In this document: positions 40,833 to 46,401 of the stretch, piece after piece
How the letters are laid out: the number at the start of each line of letters is the position of its first letter
Numbering within the stretch: the stretch's first letter is position 1
DNA from: Myxococcales bacterium
GTDB lineage: Bacteria; Myxococcota_A; Polyangia; Fen-1088
DNA length: 46,401 nt
Direction: 5' to 3'
NCBI GenBank assembly: GCA_003142855.1
Contig: PLNW01000161.1
Span: forward strand, 1 to 46,401
The notes under the pieces: model-generated
Database searches by the model: none
The model's input: the letters and a program-made list of their open reading frames with translations, nothing else
Told to the model about the DNA's origin: nothing
Made by a program: the position numbers and the translations under genes

Positions 40833-42002
40833 CTACTGCGAGCTGCGCCGCTTGCGCACGCGCAGGTACTCGGCCCGCTGCTCGTCGAGAAGCCAGCTCG
40901 GCTCGGCCAAGACATCGTCGAACAACGATGCGACCGTCGGTGGTCCCGCGCTCTCCTCGGCGGTGATGGCCGCGCGGATCTCTTCGTCGATACCCTGGCG
41001 CGTGGCCGTCTGTGCCTCGGTCGTCAGGATCTTCTCGGCATCGAGCCACACGCCGAAACGCAGCAGCGGATCCTTGTGCTGCCACGCCGCCGCCTCAGCT
41101 GGATCTCGGTAGCGACTGGGATCGTCGCTGGGACCATGCGCACCGATGCGGTAGGTGACGGCCTCGACGAAGCTGGGGCCGCTGCCGGCGCGCGCCCGGT
41201 CGACCGCATCTTTGATGACAGCGTAGAGAGCGAGCACGTCGTTACCGTCGACCCGGAACGACGGCACGCCGAAAGCCAGGCCTTTGATGGCAATGCTGCG
41301 CGCGGCGGTCTGGCTGGAAAGCGGCGTGGAAATGGCCCACTGGTTGTTCTGGCAAACGAACACCACCGGCGCCTTGAACACAGCCGCGAAATTCAGCCCC
41401 GACTGAAAGTCGTCCTCGCTGGTGCCGCCGTCGCCCACGAAGCCGACCACCACCGTCCGCTCGCCGCGCATGCGCGCGGCCCAGGCCAGGCCCGTGGCGT
41501 GCGGCATCTGCGCGGCCACGCTGGATGACCCGATGACGTGGCGACTGGCGCGCGCCCCGACCGCGCCCGGCGTCTGCCGGCCATGTGCGAGGTCGTTGTT
41601 GTTGCCCAGCATCTGCGCCAGGTAGGTGCGCAGCGGCAGGCCGCGGTAGAGCGCCGCGCTCGCTTCGCGCAGCGCCGGAACGAAATAGTCGTCCGGGGTC
41701 AGGGCGTGGGCCGCTGCAATCACCCCGGCTTCCTGGCCGCGGGCATCCAGATACAGGCCGATGCGGCCCTGGCGCTGCATGGTCAGCAGATGCTGGTCGA
41801 GCAACCGGCCGCGCAGCATGCCCTCGTACATGCGCACCAGCTCCGCGGGCGAGAGCGCGGGCACGGCTGCGAGCGCGCGTCCATTTTCGTCGAGGATCTG
41901 CCGCAGCCCGGTGGCGCGCGCTTCGTCCAGGTCGGAGAAAGCCTCGATGCTTTCCGCCTGGCTCTGGCCTGAGCGGACTTTGCTGACAGGCTTGTCGGCC
42001 AT
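40833..42002 (-). CDS. 2-oxo acid dehydrogenase E1 component, alpha subunit
   Basis: Thiamine-diphosphate-dependent E1 alpha subunit: VGFVGDGGTSEDDFQSGLNF...CQNNQWAIS carries the GDG-(x)26-30-NN cofactor motif, and the phosphorylation-loop-like YRIGAHGPSDDPSRYRD is present. The sequence does not decide between pyruvate and branched-chain 2-oxo acid substrates. It reads from ATG 42002 (389 aa), one base after the E2 stop, and is third in the order E1beta-E2-E1alpha. An in-frame start five codons upstream is possible. No E3 (lipoamide dehydrogenase) gene is in the window. Confidence 0.9.
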   Translation of the reverse strand: MADKPVSKVRSGQSQAESIEAFSDLDEARATGLRQILDENGRALAAVPALSPAELVRMYEGMLRGRLLDQHLLTMQRQGRIGLYLDARGQEAGVIAAAHALTPDDYFVPALREASAALYRGLPLRTYLAQMLGNNNDLAHGRQTPGAVGARASRHVIGSSSVAAQMPHATGLAWAARMRGERTVVVGFVGDGGTSEDDFQSGLNFAAVFKAPVVFVCQNNQWAISTPLSSQTAARSIAIKGLAFGVPSFRVDGNDVLALYAVIKDAVDRARAGSGPSFVEAVTYRIGAHGPSDDPSRYRDPAEAAAWQHKDPLLRFGVWLDAEKILTTEAQTATRQGIDEEIRAAITAEESAGPPTVASLFDDVLAEPSWLLDEQRAEYLRVRKRRSSQ

Positions 42003-42003
42003 C

Positions 42004-43209
42004 CTAGTGCGACTCAAGGAAGAGCAGCCCAGGCGTCTCCAGCGAGGCCTTGATCTCGGCCACGAATCGGGCCGCGTCGTGGCCGTCGACCATGCGGTGA
42101 TCCACCGAGAGCGACAGATTCATCATCTCGCGGATCACAATCTTGTCGTCGACCACCGCGGGCCGCTTGGCGATCTTGTGCACTGCCAGGATGGCCACCT
42201 CGGGGTAGTTGATGATGGGCGTGGCCGACAGGCCCCCCAGCGCGCCCAGGCTGGTGATGGTGAAAGTGGAGCCACCCAGATCCGACGGGGACACGTGACC
42301 GGTGCGCGCGGACGTGGCCAGCCGTTCCACTTCGCGGGCCAGCTCCAGCAGCGAGCGCCGCTCGGCGTGACGAATGACCGGGACCATGAGCCCCTCGGGC
42401 GTCTGTGCGGCCAGGCCGATGTGGTATTCGTGCCGTTGCACGATCTCGCCCGCCCTTTCATCGAGATAGGAATTGAGCTGGGGCTGCTTCTTGAGCGCTT
42501 CCACCGTGGCCCGGATGAAGAAGGGCAGGTAGCTGAGCTTGACGTCGTGGCTGGCCAGACGCGCCTCGGCCTTGTTGCGGAGCTCGACCAATTCGGTGGC
42601 GTCGACCTCCTCCATATAGGTGAACTGGGCTACCTCGCGCTGGGTGCGCAGCATGTGTTCGGCGATCTTGCGGCGCACACCGCGGAAGGGGATGCGCACA
42701 TCGCCGGTCACCATCGGCCGCGGCGTGGGCGCCACCAGGCCAGCCGACACCTTGGCCGTGCGTACGTCGTCGGCGGTGATCTGGCCGCCCGGGCCGCTGC
42801 CTGTGATTGCATTCACATCCACGTCCATCTCGCGCGCCAGCTTGCGCACCGCTGGGGTGGCCAGCACGGTTTCGGGTTTGTGAACCGGCGCGGACGGCAC
42901 CGGGGCTGGGGTAGGCGCCGGCGTGGGCCCCAGCGTGGGTGTCATGGGGGCAGGCGTCCGGTCGTCATCCTCGCTGGTACCGATGATCACCAGCACGTCA
43001 CCCACCGGGCAGCGCTGGCCCTCCTTGAAGCAGCGATCGAGCACGCGCCCGGCCCGCGGGGAGGCGATCTCCACCGTGGCCTTGTCGGTCATGATCTCCA
43101 CCATGGGCTGGTCCTGGGCGAGCACGTCGCCTTCCTTGACCAACCAGCGGACGATCTCGCCCTCTGCCATTCCCTCGCCGATATCAGGCAGTCTGAATTC
43201 GTAGGCCAT
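42004..43209 (-). CDS. Dihydrolipoamide acyltransferase (E2)
   Basis: A 401-aa core-forming subunit: one lipoyl domain with the lipoylated Lys in IMTDKATVEI (K43), a Pro/Ala/Thr-rich linker, a peripheral-subunit-binding domain (LATPAVRKLAREMDVDVNAI, GSGPGGQITADDV) and the catalytic acyltransferase domain with SVDHRMVDGHDAARF (H371). It transfers the acyl group from lipoyl to CoA. A GAGGAG ribosome site lies just before ATG 43209, 14 bases after the E1beta stop. The E1beta-E2-E1alpha order differs from the more usual alpha-beta-E2. Confidence 0.95.
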   Translation of the reverse strand: MAYEFRLPDIGEGMAEGEIVRWLVKEGDVLAQDQPMVEIMTDKATVEIASPRAGRVLDRCFKEGQRCPVGDVLVIIGTSEDDDRTPAPMTPTLGPTPAPTPAPVPSAPVHKPETVLATPAVRKLAREMDVDVNAITGSGPGGQITADDVRTAKVSAGLVAPTPRPMVTGDVRIPFRGVRRKIAEHMLRTQREVAQFTYMEEVDATELVELRNKAEARLASHDVKLSYLPFFIRATVEALKKQPQLNSYLDERAGEIVQRHEYHIGLAAQTPEGLMVPVIRHAERRSLLELAREVERLATSARTGHVSPSDLGGSTFTITSLGALGGLSATPIINYPEVAILAVHKIAKRPAVVDDKIVIREMMNLSLSVDHRMVDGHDAARFVAEIKASLETPGLLFLESH

Positions 43210-43223
43210 GGTTCTCCTCGTGG

Positions 43224-44213
43224 CTAGCCGGTGGTGACACGCTCGATGGCATCCAGGATGCGCTCGCGGTTGGGCAGGTATTCCATTTCCAGCGCGTAGG
43301 GGAAAGGCGTGTCGAACCCGGTCACGCGCAGGATGGGAGCTTCCAGGTGCAGCAGAGCGCGCTCCTGGATGCTGGCGGCCAGCTCGGCGCCGAAGCCGCA
43401 GGTACGCGGCGCCTCGTGTACCACGATCACTCGCCCAGTCTTCTTCACCGAGGTGAGAATGGTTTCGATGTCGAAAGGCAGAAGCGTGCGCAGATCGACC
43501 AGCTCGATGTCGTAGCCCTGGCCGACGCCTTTGTCGACCGCTTCCAGCGCCGTGTGCACCATCGCGCCCCAGGCCAGGATGGTCACCGAGCGCGCGGATC
43601 GGCCCGACGCCTCGTGCAGCACCGCCGCCTTGCCGATGGGGACCAGGTATTCTCCCTCGGGGACTTCCCCGCGCGCCGTGCGGTAGTGGCGCTTGGGCTC
43701 CATGAAAATCACCGGGTCGTCGCCGCGAATGGCCGAGGCCAGCAGGCCCTTGGCGTCCGCCGGGTTGGACGGGTAGATGACCTTGAGCCCCGGCGTGTGG
43801 ATGAAGATGGTCTCGGGCGATTGCGAATGGTAGTGCCCGCCCTTGATGCCGCCGCCAGCGGGCATGCGTATCACCACTGGCGCCTGATACTCGCCGCCCG
43901 AGCGGTAGCGCATCTTGGCCAGCTCATTCACGATCTGGTCGTAGGCCGGGTACACGTAGTCAGCAAACTGGATTTCCGCCACGGGTCGCAGCCCGTACAG
44001 AGCCATGCCGATGGCACAGCCCACGATGCCGTTTTCCGCCAGCGGTGTGTCGATGCAGCGGTCCGGGCCGAACTCCTCCTGCAAGCCGACGGTGGCGCGG
44101 AAGACGCCGCCAAAGCGGCCCACGTCTTCGCCCAGCACCACAACGCGGCTGTCCCGGCGCATTTCGACCCGGAGGCAGTCATTCACGGCCTGGATGATGT
44201 TCATCTCGGGCAT
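43224..44213 (-). CDS. 2-oxo acid dehydrogenase E1 component, beta subunit
   Basis: The 329-aa beta subunit has VVVLGEDVGRFGGVFRAT, DTPLAENGIVGCAIGMALYG, IQFADYVYPAYDQIVNE and YPSNPADAKGLLASAI, the signatures of PdhB/BkdB-type transketolase-like subunits. With the alpha subunit it decarboxylates the 2-oxo acid and reductively acylates lipoate on E2. ATG 44213 is chosen; ATGs at 44255 and 44204 are in frame too. It is the first gene of the operon; its promoter should lie in the 216 bases to the divergent lipoprotein gene, which also hold an 18-base tandem repeat. Confidence 0.93.
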   Translation of the reverse strand: MPEMNIIQAVNDCLRVEMRRDSRVVVLGEDVGRFGGVFRATVGLQEEFGPDRCIDTPLAENGIVGCAIGMALYGLRPVAEIQFADYVYPAYDQIVNELAKMRYRSGGEYQAPVVIRMPAGGGIKGGHYHSQSPETIFIHTPGLKVIYPSNPADAKGLLASAIRGDDPVIFMEPKRHYRTARGEVPEGEYLVPIGKAAVLHEASGRSARSVTILAWGAMVHTALEAVDKGVGQGYDIELVDLRTLLPFDIETILTSVKKTGRVIVVHEAPRTCGFGAELAASIQERALLHLEAPILRVTGFDTPFPYALEMEYLPNRERILDAIERVTTG

Positions 44214-44324
44214 GGGGGATTCGACGGGATTATGCCAGCATTCGTCCGGAATCAAGCACGAGGCGACACCATAAGACGAACTTATGATGCGTTTCTGACG
44301 CGCTGGGAACGGCGCGCGGTGTGG

Positions 44325-44386
44325 GTGACAGAGGCGGTGACGGTGACAGAGACCGTGACGGTGACAGAGGCGGTGGCGGTGGCAGT
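44325..44386 (+). repeat. 18-base tandem repeat, about 3.4 copies, in the divergent promoter region
   Basis: GTGACAGAGGCGGTGACG units start at 44325, 44343, 44361 and 44379 with a few substitutions. They lie between the E1beta gene and the divergent small lipoprotein gene, outside any convincing coding region. Confidence 0.85.
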
Positions 44387-44429
44387 GGGCACCTTGTGTA
44401 GACGGGCGATATCGGCGATCTTCTGGGTC

Positions 44430-44795
44430 GTGAGTCCCCTGCGAAATGCTTGGCGCGCTGCCATCGCTCTCTTGCTCGTCGGCTGTCTTGCCGCGGGCTG
44501 CGCGCGCAGCTACGCGGGTCCCAAGCTGTTGGCAGCCGTCGGCACCGCGCTGTTAGTGGGCGGCGGAACGACCTGGGTGGTGGGTGAACGCCAGAACCAG
44601 AACGGAACCGCGAATCTTGGCTTGGTCACCACGGTCATCGGGGTCGGCGCGGTGATCGGTGCGGCTGGCTGGCTGGCCGCTTCGGTGTCCTGCGAGGAAG
44701 ACCCGGACTGCCCGCGCGGCGAGGAATGCAAGGAGATCCCCGCGCTCCCTGGCCGCGTGCCCTACAAGCAGTGCATGCGTCGTCCGACGCCGTAG
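44430..44795 (+). CDS. Small lipoprotein with membrane helices and Cys-rich tail
   Basis: From GTG 44430 the 121-aa product has a lipoprotein signal (AIALLLVGCLAAGC, Cys 24), two Gly/Val-rich hydrophobic stretches (LLAAVGTALLVGGGTTWVV and GLVTTVIGVGAVIGAAGWLA) and a Cys-rich end (SCEEDPDCPRGEECKEIP, KQCM). The frame is open far upstream through the tandem repeat and antisense to E1beta, but those residues are not gene-like. Its function is not recognised; similar short lipoproteins with CxxxxxC-PxGxxC tails are common in myxobacteria. Confidence 0.65.
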   Translation: MSPLRNAWRAAIALLLVGCLAAGCARSYAGPKLLAAVGTALLVGGGTTWVVGERQNQNGTANLGLVTTVIGVGAVIGAAGWLAASVSCEEDPDCPRGEECKEIPALPGRVPYKQCMRRPTP

Positions 44796-44834
44796 TTTTG
44801 ATCCTCCCCGACCTCCGTTGAAGGTCGTGGTCGT

Positions 44835-44875
44835 GGTCGTGGCCGTGGCCGGAGTGATCACCGTCGGCCACGACC
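44835..44875. terminator. 11-bp inverted repeat between convergent genes (bidirectional terminator candidate)
   Basis: GGTCGTGGCCG (44835-44845) and CGGCCACGACC (44865-44875) are perfect inverted repeats with a 19-base loop, in the 106-base gap between two convergent lipoprotein genes. A short GGTCGT/GTGGTC run precedes the left arm. No T tract is present. Confidence 0.45.
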
Positions 44876-44901
44876 GTTCACGGCTGTCGCTGGACCCCGG
44901 C

Positions 44902-45999
44902 CTACTGAACCGTTAACCCGAGGAAGCAGAAATCGAAAGGCGTGGGCGCGGAGGCACTGCCTGGCACGACCAGCTCCACCGCTGTGATCGGTGTGCCAGA
45001 TGTGAAGGGGGTACCACTGTTGTCCCAGCACTTGGTATTGAGGCTGGAAAACGCAACCGTCTTGCTGGTCGGGGTGGTTGACGCCGGCAGGTAGCTACAC
45101 CAGTAGTCGCTGCCGTCGTACAGCTGGAGCTCCAGTGTGGAGCCACCCTTGTTGACATAGCTGACAGTAACCGAGCTGCCTGTGAGCACCAACGAATCTG
45201 AAGATCCACTCATACCCGACTGGGCTTGGTTGACATTGAACCCTGCAGTCGCCCAGCAATTGTAGGTGCTGTTCTTGCCCACCGATCCCGACGCACAGAA
45301 GGACGACGGTCCGTAGGTCAGCGAAATCGAAGAACCCGATCCGCCCTCAGCGGACGAGACAAATCCAGCCAAGACGGTCGTGCCCGCAGACACGGTCACA
45401 TAGCCGCTGTCAGTGATCACAGGCGCGCCGGGTGGTGCTGCACCGTCGGGTGACATGCCACCGTCGCGGGACGTGCTGCCCGTGGACTTGGTGCCGCCCG
45501 TGGCCTTGCTGCCGCCCGTGGCTTTGGTGCCGCCCGTGGCCGTGGCGCCTCCGCCTGATGTGCCACCCTTGATTGCCGTGGTACCCCCAACCGACGAAGG
45601 CGTGCCACCAGTGGCGGTGTGTCCCGCGCTGGAGATCGCAGTCACCCCAGCCACCGACGAGGCTCCGCCGCCAGCCACGGTGCCAGCCATTGCCCCTCCC
45701 GCCACCCCACCCGTATCGGACCTGCCTGCCATGGCTTCGCTGCCACCTGCTACCTCAGCCCCGCCCGCGCCGGCCGCGCCCCCGGTGTCTCCGCCGGCCG
45801 CGCCTGCGGATCCAGTCGTCTCGGTCGTCTCTCCACCGGTGTCAACGGTGCCCTCTGGTGCCGACGAGCCTCCCACGGACCGGAGCGGGGTCCGCGCCAG
45901 GCAGCCAAGAATGAGCAGCGGTGCGAGCGCGTACGGTGCGGCCAGAGTCTGGCGTGAAAAAACAGCCACGGGGCTGGTCTTGAGTCGGGGTGCATTCAT
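44902..45999 (-). CDS. Lipoprotein with Gly/Thr-rich linker and putative carbohydrate-binding domain
   Basis: ATG 45999 has GGAGG about 8 bases upstream. The 365-aa product has a lipobox LILGC (Cys 33), a 160-residue Gly/Ala/Thr-rich linker (ATGGTKATGGSKATGG) and a C-terminal beta-sandwich of about 165 residues (VITDSGYVTVSAGTTVLAGF, SSFCASGSVGKN, LELQLYDGSDYWCSYLP, LNTKCWDNSG, FDFCFLGLTVQ) with six Cys. This domain recalls the carbohydrate-binding modules attached to cellulases in Polyangium-type bacteria, where the final DFC-x-x-G is typical. A sugar-binding surface protein is likely but unproven. It is divergent from the GH6-like gene at the window end. Confidence 0.7.
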   Translation of the reverse strand: MNAPRLKTSPVAVFSRQTLAAPYALAPLLILGCLARTPLRSVGGSSAPEGTVDTGGETTETTGSAGAAGGDTGGAAGAGGAEVAGGSEAMAGRSDTGGVAGGAMAGTVAGGGASSVAGVTAISSAGHTATGGTPSSVGGTTAIKGGTSGGGATATGGTKATGGSKATGGTKSTGSTSRDGGMSPDGAAPPGAPVITDSGYVTVSAGTTVLAGFVSSAEGGSGSSISLTYGPSSFCASGSVGKNSTYNCWATAGFNVNQAQSGMSGSSDSLVLTGSSVTVSYVNKGGSTLELQLYDGSDYWCSYLPASTTPTSKTVAFSSLNTKCWDNSGTPFTSGTPITAVELVVPGSASAPTPFDFCFLGLTVQ

Positions 46000-46150
46000 A
46001 CGTCCACCTCCACAGGTTATGAGTCCCATGCGCATCCGCGCGGGTCAACCTTATGGCAGCCAGGTCCAACATCGGCGCAGTGGAAACGGTGCGGCGCAGC
46101 TGAAACAAAACCTGGCCCGCGCCCGCCAGCTCGCGACTCTTCTCGGGCAA

Positions 46151-46168
46151 GGAGGCTGCTTGGCCTCC
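46151..46168. promoter_or_regulatory. Hairpin GGAGGC-N6-GCCTCC upstream of the GH6-like gene
   Basis: A 6-bp stem with a 6-base loop lies 40 bases before the start codon of the right-edge gene in the 208-base divergent gap. It may be a leader structure or chance. Confidence 0.25.
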
Positions 46169-46207
46169 CGCAGAACCTCTGGCCACGGCCTGTTGACAGG
46201 AGATTTC

Positions 46208-46401
46208 ATGATTCATCAGCGCGCTCTCGCAGCCTTGTCAGTCTCAATCGCTCTTTCGGCCTGCGCCAGTATAGGCAAGGGCAGCGCAGCCCAGGCGCCG
46301 GGCGGAGGTGAGGGCTCACGCCGCAATCCCTTCTTGGACGTCAACTTCTTCCTCAACCCCGAATACGTCGCAAGCGTCGAGGCAACGGCCAAGGCCTTTC
46401 C
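46208..46401 (+). CDS. N-terminus of a GH6-like cellulase lipoprotein (3' end outside window)
   Basis: ATG 46208 is preceded by AGGAG (5 bases). The first residues form a lipoprotein signal with lipobox LSAC (Cys 19), then a short Gly/Ser linker and RNPFLDVNFFLNPEYVASVE. The N-P-F...F-x-x-N-P-x-Y-x-x-x-V pattern is the start of the catalytic domain of GH6 endoglucanases/cellobiohydrolases. Only 64 codons are in the window, so catalytic Asp residues cannot be checked. With the PL9 and GH31 enzymes it fits a plant-cell-wall degrader. Confidence 0.6.
   Translation, partial: MIHQRALAALSVSIALSACASIGKGSAAQAPGGGEGSRRNPFLDVNFFLNPEYVASVEATAKAF

Noticed and set aside
44282..44464. 60-residue minus-strand frame with an HTH-like stretch (GLTTQKIADIARLHKV)
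   Set aside because: Its second half is the translated 18-base tandem repeat and its start is antisense to the lipoprotein signal; the HTH likeness is probably chance.
45842..46216. 124-residue minus-strand frame near the right edge
   Set aside because: It is antisense to the GH6-like start and overlaps another real gene in a different frame; no motif.

Overview
The window reads as GC-rich chromosomal DNA from a myxobacterium-like organism (Myxococcota, probably Polyangia). The evidence is two MYXO-CTERM-type C-termini (Cys-x-Cys, hydrophobic segment, Arg cluster), an AgmX/PglI-type C-terminal domain, many lipoproteins with long Gly/Thr/Ser or Asp/Ala/Pro linkers, and FG-GAP repeat and OmcA/MtrC-like decaheme lipoproteins. 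Taxonomy is inferred from protein style only. No rRNA, tRNA, CRISPR array, insertion sequence or integrase gene was recognised.

Layout: 1-4.2 kb holds the 3' end of a repeat-rich MYXO-CTERM gene, a PL9-type pectate lyase with a nearly identical tail, an alpha-amylase remnant and a two-domain RidA/chorismatase-like protein. 4.4-7.4 kb is a decaheme c-type cytochrome. 7.5-10 kb is a coupled pair: DUF4143-type ATPase plus AlbA_2/Schlafen-type protein. 10-12 kb has an FG-GAP lipoprotein and a small Cys-rich lipoprotein. 12-15.4 kb is a compact dTDP-L-rhamnose operon (rfbB-A-C-D). 15.4-22 kb carries an orphan PAS histidine kinase, an adenylate kinase, a parvulin lipoprotein, an AgmX-domain protein and glycogen phosphorylase. 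22.1-24.6 kb is a dense array of toxin-antitoxin modules, all on the minus strand, each followed by an imperfect inverted repeat that looks like an integron attC site; two toxins are broken. 24.8-25.8 kb has a small unknown operon and one small possible gene. 26-30.4 kb has argH and a TPR protein/lipoprotein pair. 30.7-33.9 kb is a GH31 enzyme with a PA14 insert. 34-35.4 kb is an AbiEi/AbiEii type IV TA pair. 35.6-38.5 kb has a GT-C-like membrane protein and an acyltransferase, convergent and overlapping. 38.5-40.7 kb is a HipBST-like kinase system in which the HipB-like HTH and the HipS-like domain are fused around an unknown central domain. 40.8-44.2 kb encodes E1beta-E2-E1alpha of a 2-oxo acid dehydrogenase. 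The right edge has two lipoproteins and the start of a GH6-like cellulase.

Themes: (i) surface or secreted plant-polysaccharide degradation (PL9, GH31, the amylase remnant, a putative carbohydrate-binding lipoprotein, GH6-like); (ii) many toxin-antitoxin or defence-like cassettes (ATPase/AlbA_2, the TA array, AbiE, HipBS-T); (iii) ordinary housekeeping genes between them. The most promising candidates for undescribed biology are the HipBS fusion-kinase operon with its putative twin operators, the attC-like TA cassette array, and the ATPase/AlbA_2 pair. All functional statements rest on reading motifs by eye.
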